64,000 nt of DNA from Streptomyces chumphonensis (GTDB lineage Bacteria > Actinomycetota > Actinomycetes > Streptomycetales > Streptomycetaceae), in the NCBI RefSeq assembly GCF_014779715.1, contig NZ_JACXYU010000001.1, positions 372,001 to 436,000 on the forward strand. Direction: 5' to 3'. Shown here piece by piece: positions 8,928-17,175 of this stretch. Under the pieces are notes generated by a model that worked only from the letters and a program-made list of their open reading frames with translations, was not told where the DNA came from and searched no databases. Both the position numbers and the translations under genes were made by a program. Position 1 is the stretch's first letter, and every line of letters begins with the position of its first letter.

Positions 8928-9569
8928 ATGAAGAGCGGGAGCAACGGGCCGGGCGCCACGGCGGGCACGAGCGCCCGGCGCAGCGCCACCCGGCAGAAGC
9001 TGTACGAGGCCGCGGTGCACCTCATCGCGGAACAGGGGTTCTCGGCCACCACGGTGGACGAGATCGCCGAGGCCGCGGGAGTGGCCAAGGGCACCGTCTA
9101 CTACAACTTCGCCAGCAAGAACGAACTGTTCGAGGAGCTGCTGCGACACGGTGTCGAGCTGCTGACCGGGCGACTGGAGGCGGCGGCGGCCACCGTGCGG
9201 GAGGGCGGGGGCGGCAGGGTCGACTCCCTGGACGCGATGGTCCGCGCCGGCCTGGAGTTCATCGACCGCTATCCGGCCTTCACCCAGCTGTACGTGGCAG
9301 AGCTGTGGCGCAAGAACCGCACCTGGCAGTCGACGCTGCTGGTGGTCCGGGCCCGGGCGGTGGCGGTGGTCGAGGAACAGCTGCGGCTCGGCGTCGAGGA
9401 GGGGGAGCTGAGCGGCGAGATCGACGTGCAGCTGACGGCCGCCGCCCTGTTCGGCATGGTGCTCGTGGCGGCGCTGGACTGGCAGGCGTTCCAGCCGGAC
9501 CGCTCGCTGGACGACGTGCACGCCTCGCTGTCGCTGCTGCTCCAGGGCCGCGTGGCCGGACGGCCCTGA
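8928..9569 (+). CDS. TetR/AcrR-family transcriptional regulator
   Basis: The 213-residue product has a standard N-terminal TetR helix-turn-helix at about residues 22-66, including IAEQGFSATTVDEIAEAAGV and AKGTVYYNFASKNELFEELL. The remainder is a variable helical ligand and dimer domain. The start is ATG at 8928, behind GGAAGAGG. It follows the YhgE/Pip gene by 73 bp in the same direction and probably controls that operon through the palindrome at 5798-5811. The inducing ligand is unknown. Confidence 0.92.
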   Translation: MKSGSNGPGATAGTSARRSATRQKLYEAAVHLIAEQGFSATTVDEIAEAAGVAKGTVYYNFASKNELFEELLRHGVELLTGRLEAAAATVREGGGGRVDSLDAMVRAGLEFIDRYPAFTQLYVAELWRKNRTWQSTLLVVRARAVAVVEEQLRLGVEEGELSGEIDVQLTAAALFGMVLVAALDWQAFQPDRSLDDVHASLSLLLQGRVAGRP

Positions 9570-9963
9570 CCCACGGCCGCCCGCCTCCGGGCGGAAGCGG
9601 GTGGGAGCGGGCGGGGGGAGCCGAACGGAGGGACCGGCCGCGGGGCCGGTGGGCCGGAAGCGGGCGGCCCCGGTCGCGCGATGACCGGTGCCGCCCGCTC
9701 GCCCCCGTTCCCCCCGTGTCCCCCGGTCCCCCTTCGGTTCCCCCCTGCCGGGGGACGCGGTGCGGCTCCGCCGCCCCGTGCCGGCGGTGCCGCGCCGCGT
9801 CGTCCCGGTGCGCACCACTCTGCCGTCCGGGCAGGTCACCGCCCATCCGCGCGGGTACTCAACCGGCGCTCTAGGTAGCGGTACTCACCCCCTGGGGTGG
9901 CGTCCCCACGCCGGACGGCCCCGCCCGGCGCGAGGGCCGGCCGGATGGCTAGAGTCGCTGGTC
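9570..9963. other. 394-bp intergenic region
   Basis: A short hairpin (ACCGGCC 9633-9639, GGCCGGT 9644-9650) may end the TetR operon. A TAGAGT -10 hexamer at 9950-9955 lies 8 nt before the next ATG. GGTACTC is repeated directly near 9855 and 9880. I see no convincing small gene here. Confidence 0.5.
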
Positions 9964-11439
9964 ATGGCACGCGTGGTGGTGATCGGCGCCGGTCTGGGCG
10001 CACTGGCCGGGGCGGCACGGCTGGCGACGGCCGGCCACCGGGTGACGGTGTACGAGCGGTCCCGGACGTACGGCGGCGGCGTCCGGGCCCTCACCCGGGA
10101 CGGGTTCACGTTCGACACCGGGCCCGCGCTGCTGCACCTGCCCGCCGTCTGGCGGGACCTCTTCCTGAAGACGGGCCGCGAGCCGCTGGAGTCGCACGTC
10201 ACGCTGCGTCAGCTGGATCCGGGGGCCGTCCACCGGTTCGCGGACGGCACCGAGGTGCCGCTGCCCGTCACGCGCTCCGGCCTGATCGGCGCGCTGGACG
10301 CGGGCCTCGGCGCGGGTGCGGGGCGGCGCTGGACGGACCTGCTGGTGCGGGCGCGCGCCGTGTGGGACGCCACCCGCCGGCCGCTGCTGGAGGAGCCGCT
10401 GACCGACGCCCCGCCGCCGACCGACCCGTACCCGGCGCTGCGCCGCCGGGGGCTGCTGCGCCGCCGCGTGCCGACGTTGGCCGAGGTGGCCGCCGACGAA
10501 CTGGCCGACCCGCGGGCGGCGGCGCTGCTGGAGAGCTACGCCGTGGCGTACGGTCTCGACCCGCGCACGGCCCCGGCGAGCACGACGGTCCTGCCCTACG
10601 TGGAGCACACCTTCGGCTCCTGGCGGGTCGCGGGCGGGATGCGCGCGCTGGCGGACGCCGTGTACCGGCGGTGCGTCGAACGCGGGGTGGAGGTCGTCCT
10701 CGGCACGCCGGTGGCCGACGTCCCGGTCCGGGCCGGGCGGGCCTGCGGCGTGGTCCTGGCCGACGGCACCGAGGTGGCCGCGGACGCGGTGGTGGACGGC
10801 CGGTGCCCGCACGCCGGCACCGCCCCCGGGCGGGCCCGGCTGACGGTGCTGCTCGCCCTGCGGGGCGGCCGACCGCCGGGCGCACCGCACCGCACCGTCG
10901 TCCACGCCCCCGACCGCGACGTGGCGCTGGCGGGCCTCTTCGACGGGGCACGCCCGCTCGCCGCCCCGACGGTCACGGTGCTGCGGCCGGACGACGCGTC
11001 GAGCGTGCCGGACGCGGAGCACGAGGCGGTGAGCGTCACGGCGACGGTGCCGCCGCACGCGCCCGCCACGGCGGCGGGGGCGCCGTACACCACGACGGAC
11101 TGGTCGGACCCCGCGACCGTGGCGGCGGCGGTGGAACAACTCGCCGCCGCGGCCGGGACGGTGGTGCCGGAGCTCGCGGAACGCCTGCTGTGGCACGCCG
11201 TGCACACCCCGGCGGACGCCGAACGCGAGACGGGGGCGCCGGGCGGAACCGTCCCGGTGCCGGCCCTGGCGGGCGCACCGGACACCTACCGCCAGGCGCC
11301 CAACCTGGCGCCGACGCCCGGCCGTTACGCCGTGGGGGGCTGGGCGCACCCGGGCGGCGGACCGGCGCACGCGGGCATGTCGGGCGCCCTCGTGGCGGGC
11401 CTCATCACCGAGGGCCCGCACTGGCGCGGCTCCAGCTGA
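9964..11439 (+). CDS. CrtI-like FAD-dependent oxidoreductase (phytoene-desaturase superfamily)
   Basis: The 491-residue product opens with a dinucleotide-binding motif (VVVIGAGLGALAGAARLA, about residues 4-21) and the YGGGVRALTRDGFTFDTGPAL segment typical of phytoene desaturase-like flavoproteins. The C-terminus has the matching FAD-contact region GGWAHPGGGPAHAGMSGAL. The start is ATG at 9964: no Shine-Dalgarno is visible, and TAGAGT lies 8 nt upstream, so the mRNA may be leaderless. No crtB, crtE or other carotenoid gene is adjacent, so the true substrate may not be phytoene. It converges on the Tyr-rich membrane protein gene. Confidence 0.8.
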   Translation: MARVVVIGAGLGALAGAARLATAGHRVTVYERSRTYGGGVRALTRDGFTFDTGPALLHLPAVWRDLFLKTGREPLESHVTLRQLDPGAVHRFADGTEVPLPVTRSGLIGALDAGLGAGAGRRWTDLLVRARAVWDATRRPLLEEPLTDAPPPTDPYPALRRRGLLRRRVPTLAEVAADELADPRAAALLESYAVAYGLDPRTAPASTTVLPYVEHTFGSWRVAGGMRALADAVYRRCVERGVEVVLGTPVADVPVRAGRACGVVLADGTEVAADAVVDGRCPHAGTAPGRARLTVLLALRGGRPPGAPHRTVVHAPDRDVALAGLFDGARPLAAPTVTVLRPDDASSVPDAEHEAVSVTATVPPHAPATAAGAPYTTTDWSDPATVAAAVEQLAAAAGTVVPELAERLLWHAVHTPADAERETGAPGGTVPVPALAGAPDTYRQAPNLAPTPGRYAVGGWAHPGGGPAHAGMSGALVAGLITEGPHWRGSS

Positions 11440-11510
11440 CCGCGTCCGGCGGTCCCGGTGCGGCCGTGCCCGGCCGTCGGGCGCCGCCGTGCACAGCCGC
11501 ACGGGAACGC

Positions 11511-12686
11511 TCAGTTGCGGGGCTGCTGGCCGGGGGCGGGGTAGCCGTAGTCGTAGTCGTAGCCGTCCTGGTACGGGTAGGGCTGCTGCTCCGGCGCGGC
11601 GTGCGGTGCGGCGGCGTCCCGCTGGTGCGGCACCTCCGCCCAGGAGCCCGGCTCCTCCGGGTACCGGCCGTAGGCGGCGGGCTCCTGGGCGGGGGGAGGA
11701 GTGGGGTAGCCGTAGGTCTCGTAGCCGCCGGTGTCGTAGCCGCCGGACGGGTGCCCGCCCTGCGCGCTGAAACCGCCCAGGGGGTCGGGGCCGCCCAGGG
11801 GGTCGTAGCCGCCGGGCGCGGGCGGGGCGGGGTAGCCGTACAGGTCGCCCTGGCCGCCACCGTCGCCCTGGTAGCCGTCGTAGGAGGCGTAGGAGGCGTA
11901 GGCGCCGGTCTCGGACTGCGGCGCCGGGGTCGGGTATCCCCCGCCGTAGGACCGGTCGTCGCGGTGGTCCCCCGTGTACGGGTCGGCCGGGAAGCCGGGG
12001 GTGTCCTGCGCGTACCCGGCGCTCGCGTACCGGTGCTCGCCGCTGTCGCCGAGTGGGTCGGGTGCGCCGCCCGGGCCCTGGGGCGTTCCGTACGGCGTGC
12101 CGTAGCCGCCGTCGTAGCCGTAGCCGCTCTCGTACCCCCCGTCGTAGCCGTAGCCGCCCGGCGTCGCGTACGGGTCGGGGGGCGCCGCCGCGTAGGGGTC
12201 CGCCTCCGGCTGCTCCCGCCGCCCGGCCTCACCGCCGTGGCCGTCGCCGCCGTCGGCAGCGTCCCGGTCGTACACGCCGTACTGCCCGGTGTCCTCCTCC
12301 GGGAGCGGTTCCATGCGGTACGCGGCCGTCTCCTCCAGCTCGGAGACCTCCAGCACCGGCGGCGCGTCGGCGGGTCGGGGCGGCGCGTCGGGGTCGGAGC
12401 CGTCCTTGGCCCGGCGGCGACGCGTTCCGGGAACGTTCTCCAGCGCCCAGCCGTGGTCGAAGCCCCGGCGGAAGGAGAGGGTGACGAGGAACTGGCCGAC
12501 GGCGAAGGCGGCCGTGCCCAGGGCGATCACGGGGACGGAGCCCAGCAGCACGCCGAGGACGACGGTGAGGAAGCCGAAGAACGCGGTGAGGCGCCAGCGC
12601 AGGCGCGCCTTGTACTGGAGCAGCACCTCACCCAGCAGCCACAGCGCGACCACGCCGAACAAGATGTAGAGGACCGTCCAGCCCAT
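11511..12686 (-). CDS. Membrane protein with long Tyr/Gly/Pro-rich tail
   Basis: The first 75 of 391 residues hold three hydrophobic helices (about 4-22, 33-51 and 53-72). A short basic stretch (GTRRRRAKDG) follows. The remaining 290 residues are a low-complexity tail rich in Tyr, Gly, Asp and Pro with irregular repeats such as YGYDGGYE. The tail is probably disordered and cytoplasmic. I do not recognise a functional family. The gene lies 22 bp after metF in the same direction, so co-transcription is plausible. Confidence 0.75.
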   Translation of the reverse strand: MGWTVLYILFGVVALWLLGEVLLQYKARLRWRLTAFFGFLTVVLGVLLGSVPVIALGTAAFAVGQFLVTLSFRRGFDHGWALENVPGTRRRRAKDGSDPDAPPRPADAPPVLEVSELEETAAYRMEPLPEEDTGQYGVYDRDAADGGDGHGGEAGRREQPEADPYAAAPPDPYATPGGYGYDGGYESGYGYDGGYGTPYGTPQGPGGAPDPLGDSGEHRYASAGYAQDTPGFPADPYTGDHRDDRSYGGGYPTPAPQSETGAYASYASYDGYQGDGGGQGDLYGYPAPPAPGGYDPLGGPDPLGGFSAQGGHPSGGYDTGGYETYGYPTPPPAQEPAAYGRYPEEPGSWAEVPHQRDAAAPHAAPEQQPYPYQDGYDYDYGYPAPGQQPRN

Positions 12687-12708
12687 GTACGCCCCTCTCG
12701 CAGAACCC

Positions 12709-13626
12709 CTAGTGCCGCGCGTGCAGTCCGAGGTTCTCGTAGATTTCCAGGGTCGCCGTGGAGTGGTTGAGCGTGATGAAGTGCAGCCCGGGGATGTCCT
12801 CGGCCATCAACGTCGCACTCAGCTCCGTGGCGTACTCGATCCCGACCGAGCGTACAGCCGCCGGGTCGTCCTTGACCGCCAGGATCCTCTTCGCCAGCTC
12901 CGGGGGGAAGGTCGCGTTGCTCAGCTCGGCGAAACGCTCGATCTGCCGCACGTTGGTGACCGGCATGATCTCCGGGATGATCGGCGTGTCGCAGCCCGCC
13001 GCCGCGACGCGGTCGCGCAGCCGGAGGTAGTCCTCGGGGTAGAAGAACATCTGGGTGATGGCGTAGTCGGCCCCGGCGCGGCACTTGTCGACGAAGTGCC
13101 GGATGTCGGTGTCCCAGTCCGTCGAGCGGGGGTGCATCTCGGGGTAGGCGGCCACGCCCACGCAGAAGTCCCCCGACTCCTTGATCAGTTCGACCAGTTC
13201 GTACGCGTGGGAGACGCCCCGGGGGTGCCGCACCCACTCCCCCATCGGGTCACCGGGCGGGTCACCGCGCAGGGCCAGCATGTTGCGGATGCCCGCCCCG
13301 GCGTACTGGCCGATGATGTTGCGCAGGTCGGCGACGGAGTGGTTGACGGCCGTGAGGTGGGCGACGGGCGTCAGCGTGGTCTCGGTCGCGATGCGCTCGG
13401 TGGCCCGCACGGTGCCGTCCCGGGACGACCCGCCGGCGCCGTAGGTCACGGAGACGAAGGTCGGGCCGACGGCCTCGATGCGGCGGATCGCGTTCCACAG
13501 GGTCCGCTCGCCCTTGGGTGTCTTCGGCGCCATGAACTCGAAGGAGTAGGAGCGCTTCCCCGAGGCGAGAAGCTCGCGGATCGTCACCGCGCGGTCGGTC
13601 CTGGTGGAGGAGATGCCGTGGGCCAT
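12709..13626 (-). CDS. metF: Methylenetetrahydrofolate reductase
   Basis: The 305-residue protein reduces 5,10-methylene-THF to 5-methyl-THF for methionine synthesis. It is a TIM-barrel flavoenzyme of the usual length. Family markers are present: [10 protein letters not shown] (about residues 26-35) with the catalytic Glu in [42 protein letters not shown], and the C-terminal [10 protein letters not shown]. The start is ATG at 13626 with TAGCCT 6 nt upstream and no Shine-Dalgarno, consistent with a leaderless transcript. It is divergent from nothing and follows thiE in the same direction with 92 bp between. Confidence 0.95.
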   Translation of the reverse strand: MAHGISSTRTDRAVTIRELLASGKRSYSFEFMAPKTPKGERTLWNAIRRIEAVGPTFVSVTYGAGGSSRDGTVRATERIATETTLTPVAHLTAVNHSVADLRNIIGQYAGAGIRNMLALRGDPPGDPMGEWVRHPRGVSHAYELVELIKESGDFCVGVAAYPEMHPRSTDWDTDIRHFVDKCRAGADYAITQMFFYPEDYLRLRDRVAAAGCDTPIIPEIMPVTNVRQIERFAELSNATFPPELAKRILAVKDDPAAVRSVGIEYATELSATLMAEDIPGLHFITLNHSTATLEIYENLGLHARH

Positions 13627-13718
13627 GGACGAAGGCTAACCGCCAGTAGGGTCCGGGCCAGAGCCATGTCCACACCCTGGACGCCCGGGTGGACGCCGTC
13701 GGCCCAGGAAACGGCAGG

Positions 13719-14411
13719 TCAGCGGGTTCGCAACCGCTCCGCGAGCGAAGCCGCCGCCGCGTGCGGATCCGCCGCCCCGGTCAGCGCGCGGACGACGACG
13801 ACGCGGCGGGCGCCGGCGTCCAGGACGGCGTCCAGGTTCTCCGGACCGATGCCGCCGATGGCGAACCAGGGCCGCTCGTCGCCGTGTGCGGCGCTGCGTT
13901 CGGCGGCGTACCGCACCAGCGCCAGCCCCGGGGCGTGCCGGCCTGGCTTGGTCGGGGTCGGCCAGCAGGGGCCGGTGCAGAAGTAGTCCACGCCCGGGTC
14001 GGTGAGGGCGGCGTCGACCTCGCTCTCGGCGTGGGTGGACCGGCCGATGAGCACGTCCTGCGGCCCCGGGCCCAGGAGGGCCCGGGCGGCCGGGACGGGC
14101 AGGTCGCCCTGGCCGAGGTGGAGCACGTCCGCCCCGGCGGCGTGCGCGACGTCCGCGCGGTCGTTGACGGCGAGCAGCTTGCCGTGCCGCCGGCAGGCGT
14201 CGGCGAGGACGGACAGGTGCCGCAGTTCCTCGCCGGCCTCCATCCCCTTGTCCCGCAGCTGGACGACGTCGACGCCGCCGGAGAGCACGGCGTCCAGGAA
14301 CTCCGGGAGGTCCCCCTGCCGGGTGCGGGCGTCGGTGCACAGGTACAGCCGGGCGTCGGCCAGCTTCCGCACCGCGGAGTCGGACCCGGCGGTCGTGGTC
14401 TGCGCGGACAT
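13719..14411 (-). CDS. thiE: Thiamine-phosphate synthase
   Basis: ThiE couples hydroxymethylpyrimidine pyrophosphate with the thiazole phosphate to give thiamine phosphate. The 230-residue protein shows the family motifs in order: [73 protein letters not shown] and [11 protein letters not shown]. The start is ATG at 14411 behind GGGGGAG. The thiazole genes thiO, thiS and thiG lie 3 kb away in the opposite direction. No riboswitch is seen in front of thiE itself. Confidence 0.95.
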   Translation of the reverse strand: MSAQTTTAGSDSAVRKLADARLYLCTDARTRQGDLPEFLDAVLSGGVDVVQLRDKGMEAGEELRHLSVLADACRRHGKLLAVNDRADVAHAAGADVLHLGQGDLPVPAARALLGPGPQDVLIGRSTHAESEVDAALTDPGVDYFCTGPCWPTPTKPGRHAPGLALVRYAAERSAAHGDERPWFAIGGIGPENLDAVLDAGARRVVVVRALTGAADPHAAAASLAERLRTR

Positions 14412-14496
14412 GAGGTCTTCTCCCCCTGGTGGGACGGCGGGGCGGGGACGCGTGCCCCGCCGCCGGGACGGTTCTGCGGCGCGGTGGACGCCGGTC

Positions 14497-14862
14497 TCAG
14501 ACGGCGAGCGCCTGGGCCCGGCGCTTCACCTCGGTCCCGCGGTTCTCCCGGAGCGCCTGCGCCGGGTTGCCGGGCAGGGAGTCGTCCGCGGTGAAGAGCC
14601 ACTCCAGCATCTCCTCGTCGCTGAAGCCGTCGTCCCTCAGCAGCGTGAGCGTACCGGTGAGCCCCTTCGTGATCCGGCCCTCGCCGATGAAGTCGGCGGG
14701 GACCATCAGGACCCGGTTCTCGCCTCGGCGTACCGCGATCAGTAGCCCTTCCTTGACGAACTGCCGCACCCGCGTCACCTCGACGTCCAGCCTCTCGGCG
14801 ATGTCGGGGAGGGTGAGCCAGCTCGGCACGAGCGCATCGATCTTCGCGTCAATCTCGGTCAC
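14497..14862 (-). CDS. Rv2175c-family winged-helix DNA-binding protein
   Basis: The product has 121 residues from the GTG at 14862, preferred because [25 protein letters not shown] is how family members begin; an ATG at 14916 would add 18 atypical residues. The N-terminal half is a helix-turn-helix ([30 protein letters not shown]). The C-terminal half, [31 protein letters not shown], is the Rv2175c C-terminal domain. In M. tuberculosis this protein is a DNA-binding substrate of the kinase PknL. A PASTA kinase lies 6 kb away here, so the same signalling pair is plausible. Confidence 0.88.
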   Translation of the reverse strand: MTEIDAKIDALVPSWLTLPDIAERLDVEVTRVRQFVKEGLLIAVRRGENRVLMVPADFIGEGRITKGLTGTLTLLRDDGFSDEEMLEWLFTADDSLPGNPAQALRENRGTEVKRRAQALAV

Positions 14863-14931
14863 ACCCCTAAGCCTGCCATCCGCCGGCGACAATCGGCACC
14901 GCGGTCCGCCCGGCATGGGCCAACCGGCTCC

Positions 14932-16245
14932 TCAGTCGGCGGCGCCGAGGGGCGGCGCCTGCCGCGCCGGGGCCAGGGCCGCCCGTTTCAGGGGCACCGC
15001 CGGATCGGCGGCCAGGGCGCGGTCCAGCGCGACGCGCCGCCGGATGAGCTTGCGGCCCTGCGCCAGGTCCCGGGGCCGGCCGACGGCGAGCAGGGCGTCG
15101 AGGACGCCGTCGCGCAGCCAGCACACGGCCCAGGAGACGCCGTCCGGATCGCCGCGCCACAGCACCTCGTCCGCGGCGCCGTGGTGCCCGGCGTACTGCA
15201 CGAAGCGGCCGAACTGCTCGGACCAGAAGTACGGGACCGGGTCGTAGACCTCGGACCCGGCGGCCACGGCCTGCCCGGCGTCGCCGACGAGCCCGACCGC
15301 GACGGCGCCCGGGCCGCCCCGGGCGTTGTCCCAGTGGTGGACGAGCAGTCTGCGGCCGTAGCGCGCCGAGGGGAACGACGCGCAGTCCCCGACGGCGTAC
15401 ACGTCCGGCACGGACGTGCGCAGCCGCTCGTCGGCGAGGATCGAGCCGTCGGCGGCCAGCTCCACACCCGATCCGGCCAGCCAGCCGGTGGCCGGGCGGG
15501 CGCCGATGCCGACGAGGACGGCGTCGGCGGCCAGCACCCGCCCGTCGGCCAGCTCCACCTTGCGCTCGGGCTCGGCCCGGACGCGGGCCACCGCGACGCC
15601 GGTGATCAGCTCCGCACCGCTCTCGGCGTACCAGCCCCGCATCCGGGCGGCGATGTCGGCGGGCAGCGCGCCGGACAGCGGCTGCCCGGCGGCCTCGACG
15701 ACGGTGACCGGGCACCCGGCCTCCCGCGCCGCCGTGGCGAACTCGGCCCCGATCCAGCCCGCGCCGACGATGACGACGCGCCGCCGTCCGCCCAGCACCG
15801 GCCGCAGCAGCTCGACGTCGTCCAGCGTGCGCAGCAGGTGCACGCCGGGCACGTCCGCACCGCCGGGCAGCGGGACGGGCTCCGCGCCGGTGGCGACGAC
15901 CAGCCGGTCGTAGGGCACCGGCCCCCGGGCCGTGTCGACCTCGTGGTCGTCCGCGCGCAGCCCCGTGACGCGGCGGTCCAGCTCCAGCCGGACCCCGAGG
16001 GCGTCGAAGTCCACGTCGAAGGCGGACCCCTCCGCCTTGCCGCTGAGCACGGCCTTGGACAGCGGCGGCCGGTCGTAGGGGCGGTGCCGCTCGGCGCCGA
16101 GCAGGGTGACGGAGCCGGACCAGCCCAGCTCGCGCAGCTGCACCGCCGTCTGCACACCGGCCATTCCGGCGCCGACGATGACGACGCGTTCCGCGCCCCG
16201 GGGGCCCGGCCGGCCCGACCGGCGATGCTCGTGTGGTGAGGTCAC
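14932..16245 (-). CDS. FAD/NAD(P)-dependent oxidoreductase, ferredoxin-reductase type
   Basis: The 437-residue flavoprotein has an FAD motif near the N-terminus (VVIVGAGMAGVQTAVQLRE), YDRPPLSKAVLSG, an NAD(P) Rossmann motif (VVIVGAGWIGAEFATAAREAG) and the C-terminal FAD contact DVYAVGDCASFP. The order and length match ferredoxin/rubredoxin reductases of oxygenase systems. No partner ferredoxin or oxygenase is next to it; the P450s at 36-38 kb are possible but distant clients. The start is GTG at 16245 with TACAGT 6 nt upstream and no Shine-Dalgarno, so it may be leaderless. A palindrome overlaps that -10. Confidence 0.88.
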   Translation of the reverse strand: MTSPHEHRRSGRPGPRGAERVVIVGAGMAGVQTAVQLRELGWSGSVTLLGAERHRPYDRPPLSKAVLSGKAEGSAFDVDFDALGVRLELDRRVTGLRADDHEVDTARGPVPYDRLVVATGAEPVPLPGGADVPGVHLLRTLDDVELLRPVLGGRRRVVIVGAGWIGAEFATAAREAGCPVTVVEAAGQPLSGALPADIAARMRGWYAESGAELITGVAVARVRAEPERKVELADGRVLAADAVLVGIGARPATGWLAGSGVELAADGSILADERLRTSVPDVYAVGDCASFPSARYGRRLLVHHWDNARGGPGAVAVGLVGDAGQAVAAGSEVYDPVPYFWSEQFGRFVQYAGHHGAADEVLWRGDPDGVSWAVCWLRDGVLDALLAVGRPRDLAQGRKLIRRRVALDRALAADPAVPLKRAALAPARQAPPLGAAD

Positions 16246-16251
16246 ACGATC

Positions 16252-16270
16252 ACTGTAGACCGGCGTCTAC
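16252..16270 (-). promoter_or_regulatory. Leaderless promoter -10 overlapped by a palindrome
   Basis: TACAGT (minus strand, 16257-16252) lies 6 nt from the GTG start of the reductase gene. GTAGAC-CGGC-GTCTAC (16255-16270) is a perfect 6-bp inverted repeat overlapping it, well placed for a repressor site. Confidence 0.5.
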
Positions 16271-16366
16271 GCGCGCAGTCCGGTCCCGCACCGGCCTTCC
16301 GCGTGACCCTCCACACCCCCGCCGGGGGCCGCGCGCCGCCGCGCCGGGGGCCGCGCCCCGGCCGGG

Positions 16367-16945
16367 TCACACCGCCTCGGTGACGGTCGGGGCGCCGTCC
16401 CCGCGCCCGCCGGCCCGCAGCCGCCGCGTCACGTGGTCGAGCGCCTCCCGCCCGGTCCGTGCGAAGTGGACCAGCTCCGCGAGCGGGACGGACAGGAAGC
16501 CCTCGGCCTCCATCCGCTCCAGCTGGGACCTGAGACCGTCGTAGTACCCGGCCGTGTTGAGCACCACCAGCGGCTTGCGGGTCAGGCCGTGCCTGCGCAG
16601 CTCCAGCAGGTCGGTCATCTCGTCCAGCGTGCCCGTGCCGCCGACGAGCACCACGACCGCGTCGGCCTTCTCCAGCAGCAGGGCCTTGCGCGCGCCGAGG
16701 TCGCCGGCCGTGACCATGTCCGCCACCCCGGGCCGGGCGACGTGGGCGAGGAACCCGACGGAGACGCCGCACAGCGTGCCGCCCGCCCGCTCCACGCCGT
16801 CGGCGACGACCTTCATCAGCCCGACGTCGGAGCCGCCCCACACGAGGGTGTGCCCGCCCCTCCCGAGCAGCTCGGCGAACTCGCGCGCCGGGGCCGTGTA
16901 CCGCTCGTCGAGGTCGGCGGCGGAGAGGAACACGCAGATCTTCAT
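16367..16945 (-). CDS. LOG-family protein (TIGR00730-like)
   Basis: From ATG 16945 the product has 192 residues, the usual length for LOG-type nucleoside-monophosphate phosphoribohydrolases. The Rossmann-like segment contains the key Arg86 (DLGARKALL) and the motif VGGTGTLDE (residues 101-109), where Val replaces the Pro of the canonical PGGxGTxxE. LOG proteins release free cytokinin-type bases from nucleotides in plants and some bacteria; in Streptomyces the substrate is unclear. The start at MKICVF is chosen by family alignment because no Shine-Dalgarno is obvious. Confidence 0.85.
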   Translation of the reverse strand: MKICVFLSAADLDERYTAPAREFAELLGRGGHTLVWGGSDVGLMKVVADGVERAGGTLCGVSVGFLAHVARPGVADMVTAGDLGARKALLLEKADAVVVLVGGTGTLDEMTDLLELRRHGLTRKPLVVLNTAGYYDGLRSQLERMEAEGFLSVPLAELVHFARTGREALDHVTRRLRAGGRGDGAPTVTEAV

Positions 16946-17053
16946 GGCGCCGACGTTCACACGTCCGGCTCGTACGCCCCTGGGTTCCGGCTCGCCTCCG
17001 GCTCACGCCCGGCCCCGAGCACGGCGCCCGCTGCGGCCGGGCCGGGCACGGCA

Positions 17054-17166
17054 GTAGGGTGGTCCGCGCAACGCACACGCGGGAGCCCGGCGCACCGGGC
17101 TGAGAGGGAGGCGGACGGCCTCCGACCGTACGAACCTGATCCGGGTCATGCCGGCGAAGGGAGGAG
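17054..17166 (+). promoter_or_regulatory. Promoter -10 and TPP riboswitch (THI element) of the thiO-thiS-thiG operon
   Basis: TAGGGT at 17054-17059 is a likely -10. The aptamer covers about 17076-17166: GGGAGCCC, GGGCTGAGAGGGAGG, GACCGTACGAACCTGATC, CCGGGTCATGCCGGCGAAGG are the conserved TPP-binding segments in the right order. The 3' P1 strand AGGGAGGAG (17158-17166) is also the Shine-Dalgarno of thiO, so ligand binding should hide the ribosome site. Confidence 0.93.
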
Positions 17167-17175
17167 CTGGAACCC

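Noticed and set aside
6482..9094. Long minus-strand frame opposite the YhgE/Pip gene
   Set aside because: Composition is His/Arg/Pro-rich with no family motifs; the plus-strand gene is clearly real.
9964..11439. Carotenoid biosynthesis cluster
   Set aside because: Only one CrtI-like gene is present; no phytoene synthase or other pathway gene is nearby.
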